Source of the DNA: Demequina sp. NBRC 110055
GTDB lineage: Bacteria; Actinomycetota; Actinomycetes; Actinomycetales; Demequinaceae
Length of the DNA: 64,000 nt
Assembly: GCF_002090135.1 (NCBI RefSeq)
Contig: NZ_BBRL01000006.1
Coordinates: 124,001-188,000, forward strand
Direction: 5' to 3'
The translations under genes and the position numbers were made by a program. How positions within the stretch are numbered: position 1 is the stretch's first letter; every line of letters begins with the position of its first letter. A model generated the notes under the pieces. The model was not told where the DNA came from and ran no database searches. It worked only from the letters and a program-made list of their open reading frames with translations. Below, in pieces: positions 1 to 8,586 of this stretch.

Positions 1-915
1 GTAGACCTCGCGCAGGGCGTCCTGGGTGACGGCGGTATAGATCTGGGTGGTCGTGACGGACGCGTGGCCCAGCAGTTCCTGCACCACGCGCACGTCGGCG
101 CCCCCCGAAAGCAGGTGGGTGGCGAAGGAGTGACGCAGCGTGTGCGGGGACACGTCGGCGACCCCGGCGCGCTCCGAGGCCACCTTCAGGATGGTCCAGG
201 CACTCTGGCGCGACAGACGACCCCCGCGGGTGTTGAGGAAGAGCGCGGGTGTACCCGCACCAGCCTGCGCGAGCGGTGAGCGCGCACGCACCAGATAGGC
301 GTGCAGTTCTCGCGCGGCGTAGCCGCCGATGGGCACGACACGCTCCTTGCGCCCCTTCCCTCGCAGCAGCACCGCTTCCTCGCCCTCGGCAAGCGTCACA
401 TCGTCCACATCGAGGCCCACGGCCTCGGAGATACGTGCGCCGGTCGCGTACACGAGTTCGAGCAACGCGCGGTCACGCAACGGCGCCGGGCCGTCGCCCG
501 CCGACGCGGCCTCCAGGATCGCCTCGACGTGGCCCGTCGAGATGGCCTTGGGCAGGCGCTGCGGGATGGCCCGCGGCTTCACGTCGCTCGCCGCGTCGAA
601 CGTGCTCCACCCCTCGGCCAGCGCGAAGCGGTGCCAGCCGCGGACGGCGACGACGGTGCGGGAGGCCGATGCCGGCGCGAGCGGCCGCCCGCCGTCGACT
701 CCCGTACCGATGGCTTGGGCGAAGTCCGCGACGTCCGTGCGGGTCACCTCGTCCATGGCGGCTCGCTCGCGCGTGGCGAGGAAGCGGGTGTAGCGCGTGA
801 GGTCGCGCCGGTAGGCAGCGAGGGTGTTGGCGCTCAGCCCGCGCTCGACCGCGACGTGAGCGAGGTACGCCTCGCGCGCCTCGTCGATGCCGAACACCGC
901 GTCGTTGCCGGTCAC
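1..915 (-). CDS. xerD: Tyrosine recombinase XerD/XerC, 3' end cut by window
   Basis: Site-specific tyrosine recombinase of the Xer family, which resolves chromosome dimers at dif. The translation read from the sequence gives at least 305 residues. It has an N-terminal SAM-like core-binding region followed by the catalytic domain. The whole catalytic set is visible: Arg161 (TGARISE), Lys187 (GKGRKE), His258 and Arg261 (HTLRHSFATH), His284 (LGHAS) and nucleophile Tyr293 (TTQIYT). Only a few C-terminal residues are outside the window. The start is a GTG (915..913), preceded by GGGGTGA; the next GTG upstream hits a stop after two codons. It follows ctaB by 14 bases, so cotranscription is likely. 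XerC and XerD cannot be separated with certainty here. Confidence 0.9.
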   Translation of the reverse strand, partial: MTGNDAVFGIDEAREAYLAHVAVERGLSANTLAAYRRDLTRYTRFLATRERAAMDEVTRTDVADFAQAIGTGVDGGRPLAPASASRTVVAVRGWHRFALAEGWSTFDAASDVKPRAIPQRLPKAISTGHVEAILEAASAGDGPAPLRDRALLELVYATGARISEAVGLDVDDVTLAEGEEAVLLRGKGRKERVVPIGGYAARELHAYLVRARSPLAQAGAGTPALFLNTRGGRLSRQSAWTILKVASERAGVADVSPHTLRHSFATHLLSGGADVRVVQELLGHASVTTTQIYTAVTQDALREVY

Positions 916-929
916 TCGGTCACCCCGGT

Positions 930-1895
930 TCAGCCGGCCCAGACGGTCAGGGCCTCCGGCAGGAACGGGTCCACCATGATGGCCGCGAACACGACGGTGA
1001 GGTAGGTGATCGAGTCGTGGAAGAGCCGCATTTCCTTCAGTTTCGCCTCGTCGCGCTGGGCGCGACGGTACAGGCGGATGCAGCCGGTCATGAACCAGGC
1101 TCCCGCCGCGGCGGCGACGCCGGCGTAGACCCACGTCATACCCGCCACGGGAACGAGGATCAGCGTCGTCGCGACCATCGCGGAGGCGTAGCCGATCATC
1201 TCGACGGCCACGCGGCGGCTGCTCGCGAGCACGGGCAGCATGGGCACCTCGGCGCGCGCGTAGTCGCGCTTGAACTTCATGGACAGCGGCCAATAGTGCG
1301 GGGGCGTCCAGAAGAAGATGATGAGAAAGAGCAGCACGGGAGTCCACGACAGCGACTGCGTCACCGCGGCCCACCCGATCAGCACCGGCATGCACCCCGC
1401 GGCGCCGCCCCACACGATGTTCTGGGCCGTGCGACGCTTGAGAATCATCGTGTAGATGACGACGTAGCCGACGATGGCCGCGACGGAGAGCACCGACGCG
1501 AGGGGCGAGCCGACGACCACCCAGAACCACGCGGTCGACACGACGGCGAGGATGGAGGCAAACGTGAGTGCCTCGGAGGGCGTCACCTTGCCCGTGACGA
1601 GCGGACGCCCCTTGGTGCGGTTCATCACGGCGTCGATGTCGCGGTCGAGGTACATGTTGTACGCGTTCGCGGCGCCGGCGGACAGGTATCCGCCCACGAC
1701 GGTGGTGACGAGCAGGGTCCACGAGGGGAAGCCGTCAGCGGCGAGGATCATCGCGGGCACCGTGGTGACGAGCAGAAGCTCGATGATCCGCGGCTTGGTC
1801 AGCGCGACGTAGGCCTTCGCCTTGTCCCCGGCGGAGATGCGCGATGATCCGGGAGTGCTCGCGCGACGGGACGCGGCAGAGGTGGCCTGGGACAT
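930..1895 (-). CDS. ctaB: Protoheme IX farnesyltransferase (heme O synthase)
   Basis: Membrane UbiA-family prenyltransferase that farnesylates heme B to heme O for the aa3-type cytochrome oxidase. The 321-residue protein has about nine hydrophobic segments. The first Asp-rich prenyl-diphosphate site reads [19 protein letters not shown] (Asp84 and Asp88 with the chosen start), and a later loop has [22 protein letters not shown], as in CtaB. I chose ATG 1895 because a -10-like TACCAT lies 7 bases upstream, predicting a leaderless mRNA; ATG 1904 is in frame three codons upstream. It is divergent from tkt, the usual actinobacterial arrangement. Confidence 0.95.
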   Translation of the reverse strand: MSQATSAASRRASTPGSSRISAGDKAKAYVALTKPRIIELLLVTTVPAMILAADGFPSWTLLVTTVVGGYLSAGAANAYNMYLDRDIDAVMNRTKGRPLVTGKVTPSEALTFASILAVVSTAWFWVVVGSPLASVLSVAAIVGYVVIYTMILKRRTAQNIVWGGAAGCMPVLIGWAAVTQSLSWTPVLLFLIIFFWTPPHYWPLSMKFKRDYARAEVPMLPVLASSRRVAVEMIGYASAMVATTLILVPVAGMTWVYAGVAAAAGAWFMTGCIRLYRRAQRDEAKLKEMRLFHDSITYLTVVFAAIMVDPFLPEALTVWAG

Positions 1896-1902
1896 GGGCT
1901 CC

Positions 1903-1908
1903 ATGGTA
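1903..1908 (-). promoter_or_regulatory. Predicted -10 element of ctaB
   Basis: TACCAT on the minus strand, 7 bases before ATG 1895. The spacing puts the transcription start at or next to the A of the start codon. Inferred from spacing only. Confidence 0.4.
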
Positions 1909-2073
1909 CCGGTGCACCGCGCTCCGCCGTGCGAGCGGCACACGCCGGTCCCGCTTGCCGACCCCCGCCACTTCGCGCGCGCTCAGATTGCCGCCATGTA
2001 GCCGGTGCCTCACCGCATAAAAGCGGCACCCGTGAACTGTTGCAGGTGAGCATCGGCACGCGCCAGACGCCGC

Positions 2074-2079
2074 TAGGCT
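2074..2079 (+). promoter_or_regulatory. Predicted -10 element of tkt
   Basis: TAGGCT, matching the TAGNNT form seen before several genes here. It would give a leader of about 30 bases carrying the Shine-Dalgarno GGGAGA at 2105-2110. No clear -35 hexamer is visible. The rest of the 1896-2115 gap holds nothing else I recognise. Confidence 0.4.
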
Positions 2080-2115
2080 GGCAGGGAACCATCTCACGAT
2101 TCATGGGAGAAATCT

Positions 2116-4182
2116 GTGACCGTCACCTGGACCGATGCCGACCGCCGCGCAGTGGACACTCTGCGCGTGCTTGCCGCCGACGCCGTGGAGAAGGTCGGTA
2201 ATGGGCACCCCGGCACCGCCATCTCGCTCGCGCCCGCCGCGTACCTGCTTTTCCAGAACGTCATGCGCCACGACCCCTCGGACTCGTCGTGGCTGGGCCG
2301 CGACCGCTTTGTGCTGTCCGCGGGCCACTCGTCGCTGACGCTGTATCTGCAGCTGTTCGCCTCCGGCTACGACCTTGACCTCGACGACCTCAAGGCACTG
2401 CGCACCGAGGGCTCGCGCACGCCCGGCCACCCCGAGTACGGCCACACCGATGGCGTCGAGATCACCACCGGCCCCCTCGGCACGGGCATCGCCTCGTCCG
2501 TCGGCATGGCCATGGCCGCCCGCAAGGAGCGCGGCCTTCTCGACCCCGAGGCCGCCCCCGGCACCTCGCCGTTCGACCACCACGTCTACGTCATCGCCGG
2601 CGATGGTTGCCTGCAGGAGGGCGTCTCCTCCGAGGCCTCCTCGCTCGCGGGCACCCAGGAGCTGGGCAACCTCATCGTCATTTGGGACGACAACCGCATC
2701 TCGATCGAGCACGAGACCGACATCTCGTTCACTGAGGACGTCATGGCCCGCTACGAGGCCTACGGCTGGCACACACAGCACGTCAACTGGATCACCGAGG
2801 ACGGCGGCTACGAGGAGAACCCCGGCGCACTCTTCGACGCGATCGAGGCCGCCAAGGCCGAGACCGGCAAGCCGTCGATCATCCGCCTGTCGACCATCAT
2901 CGGTTGGCCCTCGCCCACCAAGCAGAACACGGGCGGCGTGCACGGCTCGGCGCTGGGCGCGGACGAGGTCGCGGGCCTGAAGAAGGTCCTCGGCTTCGAC
3001 CCCGAGCAGTCCTTCGTGGTTGAGCCCGAGATCCTCGCCCACATGCACCAGGTCAAGGAGCGCGGCCAGGCGGCCCACTCCGAGTGGAACTCGACGCTCG
3101 CCCGCTGGGAGGCCGAGAACCCCGAGCGCGCCGCACTGCTCGCACGCCTGTCCAAGCGTGAGCTGCCCGAGGGCTGGGACGAGGCGCTGCCCACGTTCGA
3201 GGTCGGCACCAAGGTCGCCACCCGCGCCGCCTCGGGCAAGGTGCTCGGCGCCCTCGCGCCCGTGCTGCCCGAGCTGTGGGGCGGCTCCGCCGACCTCGCC
3301 GGCTCGAACAACACCACCATGGCGGGCGAGCCCTCGTTCATCCCCCCGCGCCGCTCGACCCACTCGTGGCCGAACGCCGAGTGGTACGGGCGCACGCTGC
3401 ACTTCGGCATCCGCGAGTTCGGCATGGGTGCGATCCTCAACGGCATCACGCTGCACGGCCTGACCCGCACCTACGGCGGCACGTTCCTCGTGTTCTCCGA
3501 CTACATGCGCGCGTCGGTCCGCCTTGCTGCCCTGATGCGCATCCCCACCACCTTCGTGTGGACGCACGACTCGGTGGGTCTCGGCGAGGACGGCCCGACC
3601 CACCAGCCGATCGAGCACCTCGCGACGCTGCGCGCCATCCCGGGTCTCGACGTCGTCCGCCCCGCGGACGCCAACGAGACCGCGGCGGCGTGGAAGGCGA
3701 TCCTCGAGACCACCGACCGCCCCTCCGCGATCATCCTGTCGCGCCAGGGTCTTCCCGTGCTCGAGGGCACCTCGGCCGAGGGCGTCGCCAAGGGCGCCTA
3801 CGTGCTGGCGGGCGCGGATGAGGACGCCGACGTGGTGATCATCGCCACGGGCTCCGAGGTCTCCGTCGCCGTCGAGGCACGCGAGGTGCTGGCCGGTGAG
3901 GGCGTCAAGGCCCGCGTGGTGTCGATGCCGTCGCGTGAGCGCTTTGAGCGTCAGGACGAGGCCTACCGCGAGTCCGTGATCCCCGCCGCGCTCAAGGCGC
4001 GCGTCACCGTCGAGGCCGGCTCGCGCCTGGGCTGGACCGAGATCGCGGGCGACAACGGCCGCACCGTCTCCGTCGACCACTTCGGCGAGTCGGCTGACGG
4101 CGCGCTGCTCCTGTCGAAGTACGGCTTCAACGCCGACAACGTGGCAGCCAAGGCGCGCGAGACGATCGCCGCCACCCAGTAG
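2116..4182 (+). CDS. tkt: Transketolase
   Basis: Thiamine-diphosphate enzyme moving two-carbon units between ketose and aldose phosphates in the non-oxidative pentose phosphate pathway. Full length (688 residues). The N-terminal domain has GHPGTAIS (residues 30-37) and the TPP/Mg motif beginning GDG at 162-164 and ending in the DDNRISIE segment. The pyrimidine-binding domain has the SADLAGSNNT and IREFGMGAI blocks, and the C-terminal domain follows. The start is GTG 2116, 5 bases after Shine-Dalgarno GGGAGA. It is first in a plus-strand block tkt, zwf, opcA, pgl, but a strong hairpin separates it from zwf, so zwf probably also has its own promoter. The transaldolase gene usually found next is absent. 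Confidence 0.97.
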   Translation: MTVTWTDADRRAVDTLRVLAADAVEKVGNGHPGTAISLAPAAYLLFQNVMRHDPSDSSWLGRDRFVLSAGHSSLTLYLQLFASGYDLDLDDLKALRTEGSRTPGHPEYGHTDGVEITTGPLGTGIASSVGMAMAARKERGLLDPEAAPGTSPFDHHVYVIAGDGCLQEGVSSEASSLAGTQELGNLIVIWDDNRISIEHETDISFTEDVMARYEAYGWHTQHVNWITEDGGYEENPGALFDAIEAAKAETGKPSIIRLSTIIGWPSPTKQNTGGVHGSALGADEVAGLKKVLGFDPEQSFVVEPEILAHMHQVKERGQAAHSEWNSTLARWEAENPERAALLARLSKRELPEGWDEALPTFEVGTKVATRAASGKVLGALAPVLPELWGGSADLAGSNNTTMAGEPSFIPPRRSTHSWPNAEWYGRTLHFGIREFGMGAILNGITLHGLTRTYGGTFLVFSDYMRASVRLAALMRIPTTFVWTHDSVGLGEDGPTHQPIEHLATLRAIPGLDVVRPADANETAAAWKAILETTDRPSAIILSRQGLPVLEGTSAEGVAKGAYVLAGADEDADVVIIATGSEVSVAVEAREVLAGEGVKARVVSMPSRERFERQDEAYRESVIPAALKARVTVEAGSRLGWTEIAGDNGRTVSVDHFGESADGALLLSKYGFNADNVAAKARETIAATQ

Positions 4183-4187
4183 TACGT

Positions 4188-4229
4188 CGATGAGGGGTGG
4201 CTCGGTCAGCGCCGCGCCACCCCTCATCG
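4188..4229 (+). terminator. Hairpin terminator after tkt
   Basis: A perfect 13-bp stem (4188-4200 with 4217-4229) around a 16-base loop, beginning 5 bases after the tkt stop. There is no long T-run, which is common in GC-rich actinobacteria. It may attenuate rather than fully stop read-through into zwf. Confidence 0.7.
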
Positions 4230-4284
4230 TCTCCCCCCTCCCCCGGAACCCACGCGGCGTCACCGTCGCGACGTAAGGTCTGAC

Positions 4285-5805
4285 ATGGTCAATCCGCTGC
4301 GCGATCCGCGCGACCGCCGCCTCCCCCGCATCGCGGGCTCGTCCGGCCTGGTGATGTTCGGCGTCACCGGCGACCTCGCCCGCAAGAAACTCATGCCCGC
4401 CGTGTACGACCTTGCGAACCGCGGCCTCCTGCCGCCCGCTTTCGCACTCACGGGATTTGCGCGACGCGAATGGGACCGCGAGGACTTCGAAGAGGTCGTC
4501 TACGACTCCGTGAAGAAGCACGCACGGACGCCGTTCCGTGAGGAGACGTGGAAGCAGCTCGCGGAAGGCATCCGGTTTGTCCAGGGCACCTTCGACGACC
4601 CCGACGCCTTCCGTCGCCTGCGCGAGACCGTCGAGGAGCTCGACGAACGTCGAGGCACGGGCGGCAATCACGCCTTCTACCTGTCGATCCCCCCGTCCGC
4701 GTTCCCCCAGGTCCTCACGCAACTACGCGACTCGGGCCTGTCGGACGCCAAGGACGGCGCGTGGCGCCGCGTGGTGATCGAGAAGCCCTTCGGGCAGGAC
4801 CTTGAGACCGCCAACGCGCTCGACGCCGTCGTGTCGGAGGTTTTCCCGCCCGACTCCGTGTTCCGCATCGACCACTACCTGGGCAAGGAGACGGTCCAGA
4901 ACCTGCTGGCGCTGCGCTTCGCGAACCAGCTGTTCGAGCCCATCTGGAACAGCCAGTATGTCGATCACGTGCAGATCACCATGGCCGAGGACATCGGCAT
5001 CGGCTCGCGCGCTGGCTACTACGACGGTATCGGCCAAGCCAGGGACGTCATCCAAAATCACCTCTTGCAGCTGTTCGCGCTGACTGCGATGGAGGAGCCG
5101 GCGACGTTCGACGCCGATGACCTGCGAGGCGAGAAGGAAAAGGTCCTGCGCGCCGCCAAGCTGCCCGCCGACCTCGACACGAACACGGCCCGCGGGCAGT
5201 ATGCCGCCGGCTGGCGCGGCGGCGAGCAGGTGGGCGGCTACCTCGACGAGGATGACATCCCGTCGGACTCGATCACCGAGACATACGCCGCGATCCGCCT
5301 CGACGTCCCCAACCGCCGTTGGGCTGGCACCCCGTTCTACCTGCGGGCAGGCAAGCGCCTGGGCCGTCGCGTCACCGAGATCGCGCTCGTGTTCAAGAAG
5401 GCCCCGAGCCCGTACTTCCAGGACATCGAGGGCACCGAGGCGGGCAACAACGCGCTCGTCATCCGCGTGCAGCCCGACGAGGGCGTGACGCTGCGCTTCG
5501 GCTCCAAGGTGCCCGGATCTCAGATGGAGGTGCGCGACGTCACGATGGACTTCGGCTACGGAAACGCCTTCACCGAGTCCTCGCCCGAGGCGTACGAACG
5601 CCTCATCCTCGACGTGCTACTCGGCGACCCGCCACTGTTCCCCCGCCACGAGGAGGTGGCCTTGTCGTGGAAGCTGCTCGACCCGGTCATCGCGCACTGG
5701 GAAGGGTCGGGTACCCAGCCGGAGCAGTACCGCTCCGGGACATGGGGCCCAGCGAGTGCCGATGCCATGTTGGCCAAGGACGGACGCGTCTGGAGGCGCC
5801 CATGA
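4285..5805 (+). CDS. zwf: Glucose-6-phosphate 1-dehydrogenase
   Basis: Oxidises glucose 6-phosphate to 6-phosphogluconolactone with NADP reduction, the entry of the oxidative pentose phosphate pathway. 506 residues, normal length. The N-terminal Rossmann motif is FGVTGDLARKKLMPA (residues 25-39), EKPFGQDL follows, and the substrate site RIDHYLGKETVQN starts at Arg194 with catalytic-region His197. The start is ATG 4285 after AAGG; a TAAGGT hexamer 5 bases upstream also allows a near-leaderless mRNA. Its stop overlaps the opcA start by 4 bases (ATGA), so the two are translationally coupled, fitting OpcA as the G6PD partner. Confidence 0.97.
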   Translation: MVNPLRDPRDRRLPRIAGSSGLVMFGVTGDLARKKLMPAVYDLANRGLLPPAFALTGFARREWDREDFEEVVYDSVKKHARTPFREETWKQLAEGIRFVQGTFDDPDAFRRLRETVEELDERRGTGGNHAFYLSIPPSAFPQVLTQLRDSGLSDAKDGAWRRVVIEKPFGQDLETANALDAVVSEVFPPDSVFRIDHYLGKETVQNLLALRFANQLFEPIWNSQYVDHVQITMAEDIGIGSRAGYYDGIGQARDVIQNHLLQLFALTAMEEPATFDADDLRGEKEKVLRAAKLPADLDTNTARGQYAAGWRGGEQVGGYLDEDDIPSDSITETYAAIRLDVPNRRWAGTPFYLRAGKRLGRRVTEIALVFKKAPSPYFQDIEGTEAGNNALVIRVQPDEGVTLRFGSKVPGSQMEVRDVTMDFGYGNAFTESSPEAYERLILDVLLGDPPLFPRHEEVALSWKLLDPVIAHWEGSGTQPEQYRSGTWGPASADAMLAKDGRVWRRP

Positions 5806-6731
5806 TCATCGACCTGCCCCGTACCTCGATCTCCGAGATCAACAAGCGCCTGGTGCAGTCGCGTAAGGACTTCGGCGTCATCACGCTGGGCCGCGTCCTC
5901 ACCCTCGTGATCGACGCGACCGACGCGGATGTCGAGGACGCCATCACTACCGCCAATGTGGCGTCGCGTGAGCACCCCTGCCGCATCATCGTCATCGCCC
6001 CGCACGACGGCGACGAGGGAACCCTCGACGCGGAACTGCGCGTGGGCGGCGACGCTGGCGCGTCCGAGGTGGTCGTCCTGCGCCCCTCGCGTGTCCAGGC
6101 CGAGCACGGCGACACCCTGGTGATGCCGCTGCTGCTGCCCGACGTCCCGATCGTCGCCTGGTGGCCGGCCGCCGTCCCCACCGACCCCGGTGCCTCGAGC
6201 ATCGGCCGCATGGCCTCGCGCCGGATCACCGACTCGAAGGGCGAGGCCGACCCTGTCGCGGTCCTGCGCCACCTCGCCGAGCATTACCAGGCCGGCGACA
6301 CGGACCTCGCATGGACCCGTGTGACCCGCTGGCGTGCGCTGCTCGCCGCGGCGCTCGAGCAGGTGGCCGACCAGCGCGTGACGAAGGCGCGCCTGCACGG
6401 CGACACCGGCAGCCCGTCCATCCTGCTGCTCGGCGCCTGGCTCCAGGGCACCCTCGGATGTGAATTCGAGGCGACCTACGCGGACGACGTGCGCGGCCTG
6501 CAGTCCATCGTCCTCGAGACACCCTCGGGCGACATCGGCATCGCGCGCCCCGACGGCCACAATGCGACCCTGACCCAGCCGGGCCAGCCCGAGCACACCA
6601 TCGCGCTGCCTGCACGAACCCTGGGTGACTGCCTCGCCGAAGAACTACGCCGGCTCGACGACGATCCCGTCTACGGCGAGGCCCTACGCCGGTGGGCAGG
6701 CGCGGACAGCGCTTCAGTGAGCATCGCATGA
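5802..6731 (+). CDS. opcA: Glucose-6-phosphate dehydrogenase assembly protein OpcA
   Basis: Allosteric and assembly partner of G6PD, known from cyanobacteria and actinobacteria. 309 residues, starting MIIDLPRTSISEINKRL and carrying the conserved GRVLTLVI and PDVPIVAWWPAAVP blocks of the family. The start ATG overlaps the zwf stop by 4 bases, and the stop overlaps the pgl start by 4 bases. No catalytic residues are expected. The position between zwf and pgl is the standard actinobacterial order and supports the call. Confidence 0.95.
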   Translation: MIIDLPRTSISEINKRLVQSRKDFGVITLGRVLTLVIDATDADVEDAITTANVASREHPCRIIVIAPHDGDEGTLDAELRVGGDAGASEVVVLRPSRVQAEHGDTLVMPLLLPDVPIVAWWPAAVPTDPGASSIGRMASRRITDSKGEADPVAVLRHLAEHYQAGDTDLAWTRVTRWRALLAAALEQVADQRVTKARLHGDTGSPSILLLGAWLQGTLGCEFEATYADDVRGLQSIVLETPSGDIGIARPDGHNATLTQPGQPEHTIALPARTLGDCLAEELRRLDDDPVYGEALRRWAGADSASVSIA

Positions 6732-7438
6732 GGCAGGTCATCGTCCACGCCGATGCCGATGCGGTGGCCCAGGCGACCGGCGCACGGTTGCTGCTGGCGC
6801 TCGGTGATGCCGTTGCCCTACGCGGGCGCGCAGACGCCGTTCTGACCGGCGGGACCGTCGGGATCGCGCTGCTGGAAGCCGCCGCGGCGTCCCCCCTCGC
6901 GGCGACCGTCGACTGGACCAGCGTGCACGTGTGGTGGGGTGACGAGCGCTTCGTTCCCACCGGTGACGCCGATCGCAACGAGGGCCAGGCGCAACAGGCG
7001 TTGCTGCACTCGCTACCTCTTCCCGAAGAGAACATCCACCGGATGGGTGCGAGCGACCAGTTCGACTCCGCCGAGGATGCCGCCGCCGACTATGCCCGTG
7101 AGATCGCCGAGGCGGGCACCCCGACCTGGGACGTGCTGCTGCTCGGGCTTGGCCCCGACGCGCACATCGCCTCGCTGTTCCCGGCCCACCCGGTGTTCAC
7201 CGGGCCCACGGCCGAGACGCACGCTGTGCACGATTCGCCCAAGCCGCCACCGACTCGCGTCTCGCTGGGCCTCGCGAGCATCAACCGCGCCCGCGAGGTG
7301 TGGGTCGTGGCTGCAGGCGAGGGCAAGGCCGATGCCGTGCGCGACTCCCTGCGCCGCTCCGGTGTGCCCGGCGGCGCCGTCGACGGGACCGAGCGCACGC
7401 TGTGGCTCGTCGACGTCGCGGCGACGACGAAGGTATAG
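6728..7438 (+). CDS. pgl: 6-phosphogluconolactonase
   Basis: Hydrolyses 6-phosphogluconolactone, the zwf product, to 6-phosphogluconate. 236 residues of the NagB/RpiA-like fold. Visible family motifs are LTGGTVGIALLEA near the N terminus, VWWGDERFVP in the middle and LLLGLGPDAHIASLFPAHP toward the C-terminal half. An in-frame ATG at 6692 exists inside opcA, but the ATGA overlap at 6728 is the better start. It is the last gene of the operon and is followed by a very strong hairpin. Confidence 0.95.
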   Translation: MRQVIVHADADAVAQATGARLLLALGDAVALRGRADAVLTGGTVGIALLEAAAASPLAATVDWTSVHVWWGDERFVPTGDADRNEGQAQQALLHSLPLPEENIHRMGASDQFDSAEDAAADYAREIAEAGTPTWDVLLLGLGPDAHIASLFPAHPVFTGPTAETHAVHDSPKPPPTRVSLGLASINRAREVWVVAAGEGKADAVRDSLRRSGVPGGAVDGTERTLWLVDVAATTKV

Positions 7439-7470
7439 GTCAGCCGATGCATCGGCCCCGGACGGGCCAT

Positions 7471-7512
7471 ACACGTGAGGGGCGGGGCCATCTGGCCCCG
7501 CCCCTCACGTGT
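7471..7512. terminator. Bidirectional terminator between pgl and the Rdx gene
   Basis: A perfect 20-bp inverted repeat (7471-7490 with 7493-7512) with only two bases at the tip. It lies between the convergent pgl (plus) and the Rdx-family gene (minus) and can serve both. Confidence 0.85.
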
Positions 7513-7520
7513 GTCGACTG

Positions 7521-7751
7521 TTACGCGGCCAGACGTGCCTTGACCGACTCGACGATCTGAGTGATGTCGAACTCGTCGGGCTTGGAGTAGATCACGTCAC
7601 CGTCGGCGCGGAACGTGAAGACACCCTTGTCCCCCGTCACCAGCGCCACCGAGTCGACGGCGCCGCCAAACGTGGTGAGCAGTGCCCGCTGTGCCTCGAT
7701 GGCGCGGTCAAGGTAGCCACACGGCACGCAGTATTCGATCTCAATCTTCAT
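7521..7751 (-). CDS. Rdx/SelW-family thioredoxin-like protein
   Basis: A 76-residue protein with a Cys8-Val-Pro-Cys11 redox motif directly after the first beta strand and a C-terminal KPDEFDITQIVESV block. This matches the Rdx (SelW/SelT/SelH-related) family, cysteine-only form; in animal SelW the second position is selenocysteine, but here it is an ordinary Cys codon. The biological substrate is unknown; a thiol redox role is inferred. A very good Shine-Dalgarno AGGAGGA precedes the ATG. It is a single gene, with terminators on both sides. Confidence 0.8.
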   Translation of the reverse strand: MKIEIEYCVPCGYLDRAIEAQRALLTTFGGAVDSVALVTGDKGVFTFRADGDVIYSKPDEFDITQIVESVKARLAA

Positions 7752-7827
7752 GAGTTTCCTCCTGAGGGGGTCGGCGGGGGTCGCCTTCTATCCTGGCATG
7801 CGTCGCGGCACACCGGTGGGAACGACA

Positions 7828-7861
7828 AGGCCCGGCCGCCCCTGTCGGGGAGGCCGGGCCT
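7828..7861 (-). terminator. Terminator of rbpA
   Basis: Inverted repeat with a 10-bp outer stem (7828-7837 with 7852-7861) and an inner CCCC/GGGG stem around TGTC. It lies 16 bases past the rbpA stop. Confidence 0.75.
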
Positions 7862-7876
7862 GGAGTCTCGGTGTCG

Positions 7877-8239
7877 TTAGGCGGTGGCGCCGCGACGGGC
7901 GCGCAGCGTTCCGAGTGCCTCGTCGAGCAGGGCCTGGCCCTCCTCCTCCGAGCGACGCTCCTTCACGTACGCGAGGTGCGTCTTGTACGGCTCGTTGCGC
8001 AGCGGCTCCGGCGGGTTGTCCTTGTCGAGGCCGCCGGGAAGGCCGCAACGCGGGCAGTCCCATTCGATGGGCACCTCAGGCGCGTCGCCCTCGTCGCCGA
8101 TGGCGAAGCTGGGCGACGTGACGTGGCCCTTCGCGCAGTAGTAGTTGACGACCTGACGCGGCGCTGACTCTCCACGCTCGTCCTCGCCCATGGGTCCAGC
8201 GCCGACGCGCGACCCGCGAATGGCGTTTCCGCCTGCCAT
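7877..8239 (-). CDS. rbpA: RNA polymerase-binding protein RbpA
   Basis: Actinobacteria-specific RNA polymerase partner that binds the principal sigma factor and stabilises open promoter complexes. 120 residues: a basic, flexible N terminus (GGNAIRGSRVG), a zinc-type core with YYCAKGHV and DCPRCGLPG, and an alpha-helical sigma-interacting end containing YKTHLAYVKERRSEEEG. All are typical. The ATG follows GAGGGGAAG. It lies after secG with a 22-base gap and may be cotranscribed with it. Confidence 0.95.
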   Translation of the reverse strand: MAGGNAIRGSRVGAGPMGEDERGESAPRQVVNYYCAKGHVTSPSFAIGDEGDAPEVPIEWDCPRCGLPGGLDKDNPPEPLRNEPYKTHLAYVKERRSEEEGQALLDEALGTLRARRGATA

Positions 8240-8261
8240 GAAATCTTCCCCTCAGGTGCTG

Positions 8262-8507
8262 CTAGACGGCGAACCGCGCGATGAGACCAAGGAGCACGAT
8301 GATCGCCACCCAGACGCTCGCCGTGATCCACGTGATGCGGGTGAGGTTGCGCTCGCCCACCGCCGACGACTGCACGCCGGAGGCGAAGCCGCCGCCGAAC
8401 ATGTCGGTGATGCCGCCTCCGCGGCCGCGGTGAATGAGCACCAAACCGATGATCACCAACGAGCTGATCACCAGCAGGACCCACAGGGTGGTCTCCAGAA
8501 TTGCCAC
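8262..8507 (-). CDS. secG: Preprotein translocase subunit SecG
   Basis: Small subunit of the SecYEG channel. 81 residues, two membrane helices (about 5-25 and 58-78) joined by the conserved cytoplasmic loop HRGRGGGITDMFGGG. The start is GTG 8507 with Shine-Dalgarno GAGGAGAA. It follows tpiA, as in most actinobacteria, but a strong hairpin lies in between, so transcription from the glycolytic operon is probably reduced here. Confidence 0.95.
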   Translation of the reverse strand: MAILETTLWVLLVISSLVIIGLVLIHRGRGGGITDMFGGGFASGVQSSAVGERNLTRITWITASVWVAIIVLLGLIARFAV

Positions 8508-8531
8508 AGTTCTCCTCAGACGTGTTCGGAT

Positions 8532-8573
8532 CGCCTACCAGGATACGCGACGAATCGCGCATCCTGGTAGGCG
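8532..8573 (-). terminator. Terminator between tpiA and secG
   Basis: Perfect 13-bp stem (8532-8544 with 8561-8573) plus an inner 5-bp stem (8546-8550 with 8555-8559) closed by CGAA. It lies 13 bases after the tpiA stop. Confidence 0.8.
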
Positions 8574-8586
8574 CCACGCACGGGCG

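Noticed and set aside
2101-4722. A long open frame on the minus strand opposite tkt and the start of zwf
   Set aside because: It is antisense to two clear enzymes in a GC-rich genome, where the opposite strand stays open by codon bias; its translation is Arg/Gly/Val/Asp-rich and matches no family I know.
7521-7751. A selenoprotein
   Set aside because: The Rdx-family motif is Cys-Val-Pro-Cys with an ordinary Cys codon; there is no in-frame TGA and no SECIS-like structure was seen.
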